Notes: a model not told the origin generated them from the sequence alone. A stretch of 64,000 bases of DNA from Opeltia flavorubescens (GCA_000442125.1 KE546977.1:806001-870000), one strand, 5' to 3'; numbered from the stretch's first letter, positions 44,130 through 59,063 are shown. Translations and numbers: made by a program.

Positions 44130-47018
44130 TCACATAAGCTCGTCAAAGTCGTCATCCCAACCCAAATTTTTATATATCGATTCTCCACTCGCAATCAAAG
44201 TAGGCGATGAAGACGTCTTCTTGCTGGCTCTTCTAACATTTTCTGATACGGGCTCCAATTGATCAATCGCTATGCCTTGATCGCCTGTCTCCAATGCTAT
44301 TCCGTTTAGATCTGTAATTGAAATTTTCTTCGGTGGGGTTGCCAATGCGCCGGTGGTCCATGGTAATTCTTGGTATCCAGGCTTCTGATAGGTGTTTTGA
44401 ACGGCGTCCAACCTTTTCACCTCGGTCATGGACAAAGGCATCATTTTCACACTCTTATCTGCTGACCTTGGCTTGATCGCAAGTTGCAGGTGTGCAAATT
44501 TCGATGGACCCCTTGTTGGAGTTTGTTGGACGGTTTGTGTCATGCCATATCTAGCCGCACCAAGGCTGCTTCTAGTAACTTCGTCTGTCCGCTCTTTTAC
44601 CGTAGAAACAGGGACATGCGTACAGCTTGAAGGAGGTGTTCCTTCCATTTCCTGGTGTACCGCTTGGGTTTGGGTTTGCTGTGAATGTTGGCCCCTGAAC
44701 ACGTCCTTCCGTCGATTGGCGCTTGGTGTTGCCATGATTTGAACGCCTGGAGCAAAAGGATTCCGGACAAGATTCTTCGGGTCTGGGAATAGTTAGCAAG
44801 GACTAGCTCTCTACAAAGAACTTGAGTCGTACTCCTCGATTTGGGACCGGCAGCTCTACGATCAGCAGCCTCAACAAACTCTTTTACTGCCATACGCGGA
44901 TTGGGCCGTTTCAGTGCCGCGATAGCCCCCTGAAGCTCTTGTTCTACATTCGCTTTCTTCTTTGCCTTGGCTTGCGCAGCTTGAGAGACCGCGGTCATGT
45001 CTACTTCACGCTGGCTGTATCTATTAGACCTATGAAAGGTCGACTTAGTCAATGGTACACCAGATAGAGACACATCGCTTTGTTCGTGCTTTAGATGTGG
45101 TAAAAAAGAGTCTGTCGCTGATCGACAAAGTGCAGGCGTTGGCCTTCGAGATGTCGTCTCATCCGTCAGAACCCTTTCAAGCGTGCGTCTGCCTTCTCGA
45201 GGCTGGGGCCTTTTCACTGCAGCCCCTGGTTTCTGTGGCCTCGATAAAGACGACGTAGCTTTCCTGAGCGCAGGTCGTGTTACCGAGTGCGGCAACGGTC
45301 CGCCCAGCTTTTTACACAACGTCCTTGACGCTTCAGGAAGCCGAGCATCGTAACTATAATGTTTAGCTCCATCTTCCACAGATTATCTTATTACAGACTT
45401 ACAATGGCAACACTACATCGACGCAGAATTCTCGTAATTGGCTCCCCTCTGGAGTCTTGCTGGATACGGCGCCTATATCTATAAGTTCTGTCTCTTTTGA
45501 CGCCTCGGAAGCTCTGTTCCCTTCGATAGCCATCGATTGCCAGATGCATAACTTATCGACAGAGAGATCCAAAAGCATACCTAGATCTTGCTGTTTCCTG
45601 GGTTTCTCCTTTTTCTGAGGCTGTTGGCCTTCTTTATGGATCTCTGCCGCCTCTTCCACCGAGGCAACAGGGAGAACACGCTCCAGAGCGAGGATTTCAA
45701 GAATCAGAATGATCTGCAGGTAGGTCTCGCGAGATCTTTGCTCTAGCAACCCAGTCTTAATCGCCTCATCCCGGAGCTCTGCAGACGAACAGATCGGAAG
45801 GGACTTCAGCCGATCCAGCCACCATTGTTGAATGATTGCTTCTTCTTGAGAATAGAGGCCATTCCTACCAATTTTGTCCTTCTTGGATTTGCGGCTATCC
45901 TTGGGCAGTTTGGGAGCTACCTCGGTGCACTCAACCCCAGACACGACTGAATGCGAAAATGCTATGACCAAGCTTGGCAGCGTCTCCCGGTACTTCTTGT
46001 CTAGAATGTTCAGCGGAACAATGAGGGTTCTTAGATACTCGACGAGACGTTGTGGACTAGTAAACACATCATCACTGGTCGAGAAGGCTGCTCTAGCTCG
46101 AGACAATGGACCTTTTGCAAAGTATGCTGTTGACGCTTTTGATTTGTACAAGAACTCTCCGTACTGTGCTCTAATAGTTCTGAGAAGATCATCCGGATTT
46201 TGAGATGATTCAATTGTAGATATTCGTGGGGACTCTCTCGGTGATATCTTACGGGAGTCATTGAGCTCAGTGGTGCCCGACTCTGCGGTATTGACCACAT
46301 GCACTTCTTTGATTGTTAATGCTAGCTTCTTTGACACATAGCTCGGCTTTGTAAGGTCATAGATATCGGGCGATTGACATGTACCAGCCCGTAAATCTGT
46401 GCATGACGATGGTCTTCTTTCATTAGCGACGACAGCTCGCCACCATTCATCTGTTTCATCGAAACGTCTTCGTTTCGAGCAACACCTCGCAGAAATATCC
46501 GAGGACTGTTCTCCGAGATTCTCGATAGTGATCTGATTACCCAGCCTGTATTGAGCGTATACATCTGCCCGTACACGTTCGATAGCGTGGAGTGAGTTGC
46601 CATTGCATTCAGCAATTAGGATCCGTGATGTAAAATCTTTGTCCCCATGAAAGCATACAGGGTCTAGGGCGGGTATATAGGCAGAGAAGAATGTCGGCTC
46701 CTGCCCGAGGCCCGTGGTTTCGAGATAAGCGAATGGCAGGCGACCACGAGGTAAGAGCATCAGGGGCTTGAATGTAGAGGAGCCCACACAATCGGGCAGC
46801 TATGAATCATAAGCATCACCAGAAGAGTTTTTTGGTACAGCTTCGCGTACCTTGATCCTAAAAGCTTCCCAGATATTAGAGCTGTCTTCGACGCAGTCAT
46901 ACTTACGCTTCTGACCTGTGGAAGAGATGGTATCGACAACATCGTGAATGGGATGAAGCGTTTTAGCGCTGTCTGAGGGTATGGAAATTCTTCTTGGAGC
47001 ATTCTGCACACTAGGCAT
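44130..47018 (-). CDS. SLD3: DNA replication initiation regulator Sld3
   Basis: Sld3/Treslin-type factor that brings Cdc45 to Mcm2-7 and, once phosphorylated by CDK, binds Dpb11 to fire origins. Four exons: 47018..46851, 46799..45403, 45353..44833 and 44782..44130, 912 aa, larger than yeast (668) as usual for filamentous fungi. The N-terminal part (IWEAFRIK-LPDCVGSSTFKPLMLLP) resembles the Sld7-binding region. The conserved Cdc45-binding Sld3 domain lies at about 210-550: YKSKASTAYFAKGPLSRARA, SQEEAIIQQWWLDRLKSL, then RSRETYLQIILILEILALER, and across an intron YDARLPEASRTLCKKLGGPL. The C-terminal third is basic, disordered, with several Thr/Ser-Pro sites (MATPSANRR, EGTPPS, QTPTRGPS, ATPPKK), the expected CDK sites. 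It lies 396 bp from DPB4. Confidence 0.93.
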
Positions 47019-47438
47019 TACAACCTGAAAGCCATAAAGAATAATCTAAGGATACCCACCATTGAACGACGTTGGCAAGGAATGACGCGTGTTTCTTTGC
47101 AAAACGGAGACGCGACGTCGGAAAATCAACGTTCCGACGAGCGGGTTTTGCCGTTGTTAGTTCGGTTCATCCAAACTGTTTACCACGTAACATCATAAGG
47201 TAGCTATGATATCACAGTAATCAACTTTGATTTTCTAAGTGCTTTGCCAAAACAATAAGATATGCTTCCGCCATGCTATCATTACCACATCATCTCATTA
47301 TGCCCCTAGCGAGCTGGTTGAAAAGAAGCAGAGCTCCAAATTTTCATTAAATATTCAGGAAGAGCGGCCAAGACGATGATCAAGAGTGCTCATGCCGTAT
47401 GGTCTCACAGTCGTATGAATTGGAATTCTAGAAGCCAG
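47019..47438. other. intergenic between SLD3 and the LIM gene
   Basis: 420 bp between two minus-strand genes; the SLD3 promoter should be here. No specific site is claimed. Confidence 0.4.
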
Positions 47439-50190
47439 TTATTCTTTCAGCCTCCTTTCCTCGCACTTCACGCAAACTGGCACTTCGTTATCGTTCCTTG
47501 TAAAGAATCGTCCGTCCTCGAAAGGGCCACCACATTCCTGTTTTGAGATGTCAATCAGCAACGGTAGAGAAAGGTAAATCAGAAAGGGTTGCAAAAGTCA
47601 CCTTGCAGCGAAAGCAGTTCTCGTGCCACTCTCCACCCAGAGCCCTGACTACTAGATCTACTACCGGCTTCTTACACCCTCGACATTTGCCACTAAATCG
47701 ATTGGTATGGCATCCCACACACCACGCATAACCATCCTTCTCCACAAACGGCGTCTTCTGATCGAATGGATCCCCACACTGCGCGCAGAAGAAATGCCCA
47801 ATGTGCCACTCCCCACCACACGCTACAACCACCTCTCCTTCAATAGGCGTCTTGCAGCTTCTGCAACGTGGGCTAAACTTTTCGTGAAAGTCCAAGTGGC
47901 AATAGAAGCGTAGGCTTTCATCCCCGTCATCTTGAAATGTTTTGTTAGGCTCGTCAGGCACTTCTGTGCCCTCAGTCCGCGCTCGTATGCGCGCAATACG
48001 CTCGTTCCGGAAAGTGTCGGGCTCAGGATAGAAAGCAACGCACTCAAGCTGCTCGGAGCAGTGAAAGCACGTGAAGCACTCGGGGTGGAAACGCTGCCCC
48101 GAGGCGCTGACAATCCGCCCTGAAATTGACAGCGCGCAAGCGGCGCACTGAGCAGTAACTCGACGCTGAGACGGCGACCAATGTGGAGTAGACGCATGGA
48201 CAGGGGCAGTGGATGAATGGTGAGGCAGAGGCCGACCAGATGATCTTGGTATTGGCTTTTTGAAAGGGGAGGGGAGCGGTCTGGAAGCGGTAGACTTGAT
48301 AGCACTAGCCGCGCCCGACGGCCTATCTGCTGTAACAGAAATGGAAGGGACTTCCGATACACTGATCAATGGTACAGACCGGATTTCTTCAACCGTGATG
48401 GATGGTGGCTCCAGGACGTTGATAGTTGGGATAGCAGGGGCGGATGCGGTAGATTCGAGCAAGGGTGGCTTCGAGCGCGCTTCAATCGCCAGCTTCGACG
48501 CTTCATCTTGCTTCGGAGTGTATTGCGACATAGAATTCTGGCACTTGAATTTGGGTCCACCTGGATTCCATCTTTTATCGAAACTTACAATAGGCCGTCC
48601 TTTTGCATTGCTGACGACCGTAGGAGAAGGAAGCTTGGGGCTCCGATCTCTGAGTCTCATCGACGTCGCTGCTCTAATTTCATCACTTCGGATTTCCACC
48701 GTATCTTTGGCCTTTGCTTCTGCAGCTAGCGGATTGGCATCTTTTGTGTGGTCAGAAGGCATTCGGGGTAAATCATTCTTTAGGTACGATGGGTTTCTTG
48801 ACTGAGAGGGCGGATTGCGATAGATCTCGGTACGTGAATATTTTTCGTTCCGTTCTCCCGGATCTGTAATAGAAGGAAGACATGACTGACTTGTAGCTGA
48901 GACTTCATTGACCGGATTTCGAAACACTGACTTCAAGGGGGCAGATTCCACGCTCTGGACTTCCTCGAGTGAATTAGCTCCTTGCCTTATCTCGTCCGAC
49001 TCCTCATAGATCTTATCATCAGGATTTCTGAAAAGCGAGCCACTGAGAATCCTGGCCTTAGATCCACTACTGCGACGGCGGCCCGACAGTCGTATCGGAG
49101 GAATAGAGAACGATAGGTTCATGTAAGCCTTTTTCTCAGGTGAATCCCACAGAGCATGGACCTTGCCACGGTGATCAATGCTTTCTGGAGAAGACTCCGG
49201 TTGGGTGTGTCCAAGGATCTGCGGCCGCACCTGGGATACATGAATCCTTTCGTCCCCTGTAGGTGCTTCCAAGCAAGCATCATGCACCATTTCGCTAGGG
49301 TTTACATTCGAATCTTCGCTTGCGGCCCTTACGATACGTTGTCGTATGTCATCCGGCTTTGCACTTGTGGTACGTGGCAAGTCGCTTTGGCTTCTGCCGT
49401 GACTAGTGCTCCATATCCGTTGCTTGTGTAAATACGGAGTGTCTCCATCAGAGAATGAAGCCCCGCGGGTTTTGTGCGTCCGCACAAGCTCGGAGGCCTC
49501 CGCCTGAGCGGCCGAGTGTAAGCGGGCTTCCTCATTCAAATCTACAATTTCAAGGGCCTCCCGCAACATCCGAGCTTCCTTTTTTTCGGCTAGCCGCTGT
49601 TCACGCTCTCTGTAGAGTCCACTTGATGTCCGCGTTGGTGAAGGCATGCCTCTTGCTCCGCCCCCTTCAAGGTTCGGATGTGCTAATGGCCTGCCGTTGG
49701 GTGGGAACACATCTACCCTACCTTGCAGCTGGCTTTGTTCGCCAGGCTCTGGACTTGAAGATGTGGCGTGGGAAATGTCCTGTTGGGCTGATAGTGCACT
49801 AGAACAGCGCTCTTCGTCGTATACCCTGCTCGGTGATGTCTGTCGTACAGGCAACGAAGGGCGGAAGGACATGGCCGAGGATGTTCTCAACGGCGACTCA
49901 GGAACAGGTCCATCCGTATACGATATAAGGTTAGAGGGCGGTCTGGCACCAGAAGGCCTGAGCGGCCGGTTAGAGCGGAGATCATTGAGATATTCTTTTT
50001 CCCACGCTTGGTGCCTCTGGCGTCGATCTTCTGGCTTTGAGGTGGAAGAAGAAGCAAAGAATTTCAATGGTGAGGTTCGAGAGCGCAGACTGGGCATAGA
50101 AGGACGTCCAGGAAATGGTTCAGATATTGCCGAGTTTTTTGAGAGAGCAGTGTGATTCTGGGTGGTGGTGCTGACTGGCCGTTGGAGCAT
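47439..50190 (-). CDS. LIM-domain protein, paxillin-like (three LIM units)
   Basis: Two exons: 50190..47602 and 47537..47439, 895 aa. The final intron (GTGACT..CAG) is placed because it completes the last zinc finger: HENCFRCK joins ECGGPFEDGRFFTRNDN and VCVKCEERRLKE. The N-terminal 650 residues are disordered, rich in Ser/Pro/Arg (MLQRPVSTTTQNHTALSK; PTRTSSGLYREREQRLAEKK). Three C-terminal LIM domains follow: CAACALSISGRIV...CFTCFHC, CRSCKTPIEGEVV...FFCAQC and CRGCKKPVVDLVV...CFRCK. Fission yeast Pxl1 and budding yeast Pxl1 share this plan and act in cytokinesis and polarised growth; I infer a cytoskeletal scaffold. The open frame extends to about 50268, but the first true ATG is at 50190. 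The first LIM domain carries a long insert between its two zinc halves. Confidence 0.9.
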
Positions 50191-50990
50191 TGCAAAGAAT
50201 GGAAATGGCAGTACATGGACTGAAAAGGACAGACTCAATGCTTTAGTAGAGAAATTAAGGTCATGCACGTAGGGTCGATTAGATTGAGATATGAAGAGCG
50301 GTCCGACATCTCGTCAAGCATAAAGTGAAGTCTTTGATTATTGACGAATGAAGGTCGCCCAGCAACGCAACTCACGCTAAACCTGAAACTAAGTCATCTC
50401 AAGAATGATGCGATGCCAGTCATTCATCCAAGGCCTATTCGCTTTGAAGAGACATGGAATCGGAACTCTACTGGCTGCCTGTGACTCGTAAGTTTCAAAA
50501 GCCCCATGGGTGATTGCGCAAATGCAAAGTAGGCAGTCGAAGCCTCGCAGGCATATTTACAGAGAAGGTCGCCTGCAATTCGTTTCCCAAAGGCAGCATC
50601 TTCATGACTTCAATATATTGTGGTGCCATTAGAACGACTTTCGCCGCAAGCATAGGCGTAGAATCACACAGTATGAATGTAATACAGTGAGGGAGTGACA
50701 TGTTGAATGAGCTACAAGACGGTGCTTTGAGACGACGCGATGGTGAATGTTTAGCCGAGTGGGAATATCCGGCTAGCCCTAAGATACTCTATTCCCGATG
50801 ATCTTCTTCGCCTGTGCCACCTCGAATTGCCGAAAACATTAGAGAACAGTAGTTGGAAACTCGCTATTTTAGTCAAGCATCGTAATGGATTCCCAATCTT
50901 TCGGTATTCCCCAATATTCGCCTTCCAGCACTCAATTAGAAAATCGTAGGAATTTGCCTTCAAAGCCGAGATTTCGGATGGCATCTTAGA
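50191..50990. promoter_or_regulatory. divergent region: LIM gene / MFS transporter
   Basis: 800 bp between opposite starts. Only short frames; no family match. It should contain both promoters and any 5' UTR introns. Confidence 0.4.
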
Positions 50991-52566
50991 ATGCACATAG
51001 AACCATTGACTGGCATTGAAGCTGATCGCACCAAAACTCAGGCACCAGCTGTGGGAGAGACTAACCTAAGGCGAAATTCTGAAAAGAGTATTGTAGAACA
51101 GGACACAGAGATAGTACAAGCAGCAAGCACCGCTGGCCTGGCATCTAACCCTCCGAATGGAGGATATGGCTGGGTTTGCGTCGCTTGCTGCTTTTGGATC
51201 AATGCTCACACATGGGGAATCAACTCCTCGTATGGAGTATTCCTGGCGTTTTATCTGGACAATGACTACTTCCCTGGAGCATCTGCTTTAGATTTTGCCT
51301 TCATTGGGGGCTTATCCATTTCAATGGCTTTGCTGGTCTCCCCGCTCGCAACCATTACTACTCGTCTGTATGGTACAAAGGTTACTTTGCTCCTTGGCAT
51401 CGCTTTTGAAACGCTGGCGTTGATAGGAGCTTCTTTCGCACATCAAATCTGGCAGCTTTTCCTCAGCCAGGGTGTCTGTTTTGGATGGGGAATGGGTTAT
51501 TTGTTCGTGGGAAGCGTACGTCGTGACCGTGTCTGAGAGGAATCCTCTGCTGATGGATACTAGGTGGGCATTGTACCTCAGTGGTTCACGACTAAAAGAA
51601 GTTTTGCAAATGGTATAGCTACTGCTGGAAGTGGCATGGGCGGATTAAGCTATAGCCTAGCTACGAATGCAATGATTCAGTCACTCGGCGTTGGCTGGGC
51701 TTTTCGAATCCTAGGCATTCTAGCTTTCGCGGTCAATTTCGTATGTGCCATACTCATGAAGGACAGGAACAAAGCCATCGGGTCGTCCCAACTGGCTTTC
51801 AACTACACTATGTTTGCGAGGCTTGAGTATCTCCTTGTTCTGGGATGGGGTTTCTTCAGTATGCTTGGTTACATTGTTCTTCTATTTTCTCTACCGAGCT
51901 ATGCTACAAGTATTGGTCTTAGTCCCAAGCAAGGAGCTATCGTGGGTGCATTGCTCAATCTTGGCCAGGGCCTTGGTCGGCCATGCGTTGGTATAGTCAG
52001 TGATAGCGCTGGCCGCATCAATATTGCGTTTTGCTTGACCTTCATTGCGGGCTTCTTCTGCTTGGTTATATGGATATTTGCTAAAAGCTTTGGGGTTCTG
52101 GTTTTCTTTGCTCTAAGTGTCGGGACAGTTTCAGGGACATTTTGGGCTGCAATCGGACCTGTTGGTGCTGAAGTTGTCGGCTTGAAAGAGCTCCCTTCAG
52201 CTTTATCCATCGTCTGGCTTGTCCTGGTCCTACCGACCACATGTAAGTCAAAATTCCCACCATGATACAAATCTTTCTAATTATATCTCAGTTGCTGAGC
52301 CTATCGCTCTCAAATTCCGCCTAAGTAAAGGGAATATCTACTTGAATGCGCAGATATTCACCGGCTTTATGTACATCGCAGCTGCACTTTGCATGTGGTT
52401 TTTGAGGGCCTGGAAGATCGGTCAACTTGAGCGTATAGCCTCAGTAGAGGGGAAGTCGGCCACAGAGAGCGAGGTGATGACTCTCGAGTTAAACCGCCAG
52501 CCTGTACAGTCCAAGGCCCCAAGGAGTAGCTTATTAAGGCGATTATTGGCTCCAAGAAGAGTATAA
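50991..52566 (+). CDS. MFS monocarboxylate-type transporter
   Basis: Twelve-span plasma-membrane transporter of the MCT (SLC16-like) family; fungal members carry monocarboxylates, riboflavin or unknown acids. Three exons: 50991..51515, 51564..52242 and 52292..52566, 492 aa. The family signature is NPPNGGYGWVCVACCFWINA at the first span, followed by NSSYGVFLAFYLDNDYFPGA. TM segments continue through FVGSVGIVPQWFTTKRSFAN, GIATAGSGMGGLSYSLAT and, in the second half, LGLSP-like SIGLSPKQGAIVGALLNLGQ and GRPCVGIVSDSAGRINI. The cytosolic N-terminus of about 55 residues is polar. Substrate unknown. Stops 265 bp before the beta-tubulin start on the same strand, so transcriptional interference or a short tubulin promoter is possible. 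Confidence 0.93.
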
Positions 52567-52831
52567 CTAATAACGCTGATTCTGAATATGGCGTAAGACT
52601 GATATATTGGAAGGGTGTGAAAGACTGATGTGGTATATAAGATGTTGCTTGAGAAATACTTGGTGTCACGTGATCTTGGCGACTTCATCTATTTACACTA
52701 AGTGAAACTCGTCCCACAACATCACCAATTCTTCTCCCACTTGGAACATTTGGTTGCTTCTCCGCTACTCTGCACTCTGCCAAATCAGATATACTTTTGT
52801 CACGCATTTGACTCTCCTCTAGACTTCCATC

Positions 52832-54635
<1,804 letters not shown>

Positions 54636-54972
54636 ACGGTATACCCTCGTCTTCTTTCCTGTATGAGACACGTCGATGATGGTTGTCGGGCTGTCTATGA
54701 TGCTATTGCGGGAAAATATCTGAAAGGGTTGGCGACGAAGCGTTGGAGGAGTGCATCGACATGTTGAGATTCCAGGTTTCGTAGACCGCCGACAATGTCT
54801 AATTTGCGGCGATTCACTCTTCCAACTAACTCCCTAATCTGTCGGCGGCTGTTCAAATGACCCATCCACCTTGACGTGCGCCTAGATCAATACCTCCATC
54901 CAAAGTTTTCTAGACCTCTATGCTGTCAAGTACACTGTGACCACAACCCAATTCCGTACAAATACATCGTAA
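54636..54972. other. convergent 3' region: beta-tubulin / APQ12
   Basis: 337 bp between stops. Presumed 3' UTRs of both genes; nothing else recognised. Confidence 0.4.
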
Positions 54973-55550
54973 TCACCACCCGCTGCCTCTTGTCCTTCCT
55001 CTAGGGCTACTTTTAGGGATCTTTCTTGCTTCTCTGGTTCTTCCTGCTGCCCTCGCATGACCAACTCTTTCGCCCTGTTCACTCAGTCCAGCAAGTAGCT
55101 CCATCAACCATCTGAGGTCGTCCAAGCTCTGCTCGACTCCCCTCTGGTACATCCACATACCGACAATTGCCACACTGACGTATATAGTTAACCGTATGGC
55201 AAGGCTGATCCAGTAGATGACTGTTCTCCGAACCATGTCAAGTACTTTGAGTGATATGACAAGGAGAATGGCAAGTAGTGCAAGAGATAAAAGTGATGGT
55301 TGTTCAGTAAGAACGGCTTTAAAGATCCTCGTTGACAGGGCCAGGATAGGATACAGGGTTGGGAATAAGTAGCGGTAGAAGTAGGATTCGGCGATGAGGA
55401 GAGCACGCTGCAATGGGCGGATGTAGGCGGCATATGAGGTGTAGTAATTGGAATAAAGGTTGAAGAGTTGGGGAAAATTGTCTGATGCTCATGTAAATAG
55501 TAGGTATGGATAGATTCATGATAAGATCACCAACCTTGGAGGATATCCAT
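54973..55550 (-). CDS. APQ12: nuclear pore assembly protein Apq12
   Basis: ER/nuclear-envelope membrane protein; yeast Apq12 links lipid homeostasis to nuclear pore biogenesis and mRNA export. Two exons: 55550..55535 (16 nt, MDILQ) and 55481..54973, 174 aa. Joined, the start reads MDILQDNFPQLFNLYSNYYT. A membrane pair surrounds the family core: SLLSLALLAILLVISLKVLD, then MVRRTVIYWISLAIRLTIYV and VAIVGMWMYQRGVEQSL. The tail is basic and polar (RTREARKIPKSSPRGRTRG). The pattern of two spans with 'LDMVRRT' and 'YQRG' is characteristic of fungal Apq12. The first exon is very short, but it supplies the only suitable start. It diverges from the P5C dehydrogenase gene with 309 bp between. Confidence 0.87.
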
Positions 55551-55859
55551 AACGGATAGATTAGTGTATTGATCTGGGTAATCAAGCGCAGCTACTAGAC
55601 AGAGCTATTGCTTATTCGTAGGACAGGAAGGAGCCATGAAGCAGAGGGGAAGCTTGTAAGTATTGAATTAGTGATAGCAGAAGCTTGTGTGGGGCCCTTA
55701 GAAAGCTGGTCCTTTGTCGCATTTGGCGACCCTGCCGCCGAATGGAATTAATTCCGTTCTTAGACCCCGCGTTAGCCCCACCCTACGTAATGCCGTCGCA
55801 AGCCGAAGCCGCTTCAGAAGTATGGAAAAACTTCTTCTGATGAGCGATACAGCTATGAT
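55551..55859. promoter_or_regulatory. divergent promoter: APQ12 / P5C dehydrogenase
   Basis: 309 bp between opposite starts. Fungal proline-catabolic genes are often induced by PrnA-type factors, but I do not see a certain site here. Confidence 0.4.
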
Positions 55860-57928
55860 ATGTCAGTCCACAAACTCAGACCTTTCAGTGTCTTCTACAA
55901 TTCTCGTCCCCTGGTTCCTAACGTCGTCCCCAGAAGTCAATTGATACATCAAGCCCGTCCACAGGTGCCTTCTTCAATGGCAACAATGGCTACATACAAG
56001 GTGCCGAAGGTTGAGAACGAGACCAACGTAGGTGGTAATGGTTAGACTTTCTCAGTAGAAGGCACTCATTCACCTATCTATTCAGAGGCATTACATCAGA
56101 GGATCGCCAGACCGCAAAGGTCTCGAAGCTGCCTTACAGGGCTACGAGCAAGCTCGTGAGATACCAGATATCGTCAATGGCAAGGAGCAACAGGTAAGTA
56201 AAGACTGTCTTCATATGATCGAGAATATAAGCCTATCTCTTGTTCATTGGTTGCTCTGGGTCTGTTTAAGTATTTGTTCTGTTTGACCAGATATTGTCTT
56301 ACTTCAGCTGAATTCATAATCTCCCAAAGGTTCGAGGTTCGGGCTCCATGATACAAAGAAACCCTTCAAGACACAACCAAACTGTGTGTCGCTACAACAA
56401 AACACCTGGCTCAGATGTCTCCAGGGCGATTGATGCTGCTCTCGCTGCGAAGCCAGATTGGGAGGCTATGCCATTCGCCGATCGGGCTGCCGTCTTTCTC
56501 AAAGCAGCAGACCTGGTCAGCGGAAAGTATCGTTATGAAATTATGGCTGCAACTATGGTTGGGCAAGGAAAGAACGCATGGCAAGCAGAGATAGATGCCG
56601 CTGCCGAGCTCTGCGACTTCTTCAGGTAAACCAGACCCTTTCCGTGGAGAACGGGGCAGAGCTGAATCATTCCAGATTCAATGTCCAATATGCGCAAGAA
56701 CTCTACGCTCAGCAACCAGTTCACAATTCACCTGGAGTCTGGAAGTAAGCCATTTCGTGATCTTAGGTAGTTGAAGTGTTAATAACATCCAACTTACAGC
56801 CGTGTCGAATATCGGCCACTTGAAGGCTTTGTATACGCAATCACCCCCTTCAATTTTACGGCCATTGCAGGAAACCTTCCCGGAGCCCCAGTATTGATGG
56901 GAAACGTTTGCATATGGAAACCTTCACCGTCAGCAGTAGCCTCTAATTACCTCGTTTGGAAGATTCTTATGGAAGCTGGACTCCCACCGAATGTCATCCA
57001 ATTCGTACCCGGAGATGCTGAAACAGTCACTGATGTAGTCCTCGCACACAAACAATTCGCCGCTCTTCACTATACTGGTAGTACCGCCGTCTTCCGCCAT
57101 CTATTCATGAAGATCGCATCCGGAATTGCCGAGGGTAGGTATAGGGGTTATCCACGCATCGTGGGTGAGACCGGAGGCAAGAATTATCACCTCATCCATC
57201 CCAGCGCTGATGTGCCTAACGCCGTCATCAACACTGTCCGTGGTGCTTTTGAATTCCAGGGTCAAAAATGTAGCGCAACATCTCGCGCCTACGTTCCCTC
57301 ATCTTTATGGCAGCAATTCAAATCCAAGCTCATCCAAGAGACCAAAGCCCTCAAAATTGGGTCACCACAATCATTCGATGCCTTCGTCGGTCCGGTCATT
57401 CATGAAGCATCTTTCCAAAAGCTCAGGAAAGTCATTGACGACGCAAAAAACGACAATAAGCTAGACCTTCTTGTTGGTGGCGAGTACGATGATACATACG
57501 GCTACTTCATCTATCCCACAGTCTACCAAACCACCGATTCTCATCACCACCTCCTTAGCACCGAACTCTTTGGCCCAATTCTTACTATATATGTATATGA
57601 TGACTCCAGTCCTTCCGCTTTCTCAGATGTATGTCAACTTATCGACTCCACGTCCGATTACGGTCTCACTGGGGCTGTGTTTGCGCAAGACCGAATGGCT
57701 ATAAGGCAAGCTGAGGACTTATTACGCAATTCTGCGGGTAACTTCTACATCAATTGCAAGAGCACAGGGGCAGTGGTTGGGCAGCAGCCGTTCGGAGGCG
57801 CGAGAGCAAGCGGAACGAACGATAAGGCAGGGAGTCAGAATCTCTTGAGTCGCTTCGTGAGTATGAGGAGCATCAAGGAGGATTTTGTAGGGAGTGAGGT
57901 AGTCAAGTATCCGAGTAATGAGATCTAA
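55860..57928 (+). CDS. PUT2: delta-1-pyrroline-5-carboxylate dehydrogenase, mitochondrial
   Basis: Second step of proline catabolism: oxidises P5C/glutamate semialdehyde to glutamate with NAD+. Five exons: 55860..56027, 56086..56193, 56330..56625, 56676..56744 and 56800..57928, 589 aa, within the family range of 570-590. The first 40 residues (MSVHKLRPFSVFYNSRPLVP) are basic and Ser-rich with few acids, a mitochondrial import sequence. ALDH marks: ITPFNFTAIAGNLPGAPVLM, the cofactor Lys in IWKPSPSA, the catalytic Glu337 in VGETGGKNYHLI and the nucleophile Cys371 in FQGQKCSATSRAY. The type-4 ALDH end is GQQPFGGARASGTNDKAGS. The intron acceptor at 56329 (CCAAAG) is chosen to keep the frame open through SMIQRNPSRH. 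Confidence 0.95.
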
Positions 57929-59063
57929 TGGTAAGATGCATCCTATGGGTCAGTGGACAGCATGGCTGGCGAATGGTGGCGATTACCTCCTTACTGGGTT
58001 ATGAAATTCTCTGCGTTCCTGGTTCGAAAAAGCGTGTTTATTGTGCTTTGATATAGGAGTTGGATGGCATAACATTATATCTCCACATGGAAAAAGTAAG
58101 GCTACCCTAGAAATCCGTGCATCAGTAGTATATGTCTTTGAATTCAATAACGTCTGTACTTGCATGTCTAGGTATCGAAACAGCGCCCGAGACGACTCCA
58201 ATAAAGGGACATACTCGAGATTCACCTCAAGCAGGACGCAAGACTATATTAAATTCCTTATTGTCCATTTTTCCTAGACTTATAACCCCCACTCTTTCGG
58301 TGCAAATTCGAATCAAAGCTTTGGTCCACACATACACAAACATACATGTATATCTATCCTCCACTCGAACCCATCCGCCCGGATCCCAAACCTAAAGCCA
58401 TCCCTACCCATCCGACCAATGAATGCGTAGGGAAAAAAAGAAATAACAGGCAAGGGAAAAAGAAATCCAATCCCTAAAAGTGTACAAGAATCCAACCGCC
58501 AAAAAACCCCCATATTGCCGATCTGATTCCAAGCGAGCTACTTACAGTCCCAATTCCATCCATTCATGTTTCCCATTGTCCATTTCCCATTTCCCATATC
58601 AATTTGGTCCTTTTGCTCCCATAAGAATGTCGATGCCCATGAGCCGAGTAAATCACGCCATCTATACAACCCGTGCTGATCCACGCACGGATATTAGAAA
58701 CCACGTTTGATACCTGTAGATCATCGACTCCTCCAACACCTTGACAGAATGCTGCCATAGCGATCCAAACCGGCTCACCAATAGACTAAACCGATGAGCG
58801 AATGTTGCTTGAGAATAAATTTCCTGACTGAACCCCTCCCTGTTTACTGTGCTTATTCAAATAATATTCGCCATTTAGCAAGAGGATATATATGCTGTTG
58901 CGCATGCCACCGTCACCAGGACGGAGACGTAATATTGCAGTACTTGGAACGGTCAAGCTCCCTTGTGTATGGACGCTTTCATATGTCCAGTGGTTTCGTG
59001 TTGCCACGCTTTTCGTGACTCCGGTACGACGACACTGTAAAGCCGGATTGATGTGTGTCAGTC
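57929..59063. other. convergent 3' region, 1.1 kb
   Basis: Between the P5C dehydrogenase and RSC7 stops. Contains short direct repeats of CCATTTCC near 58560-58600 and no supported exon. The RSC7 3' UTR may be long. Confidence 0.4.
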
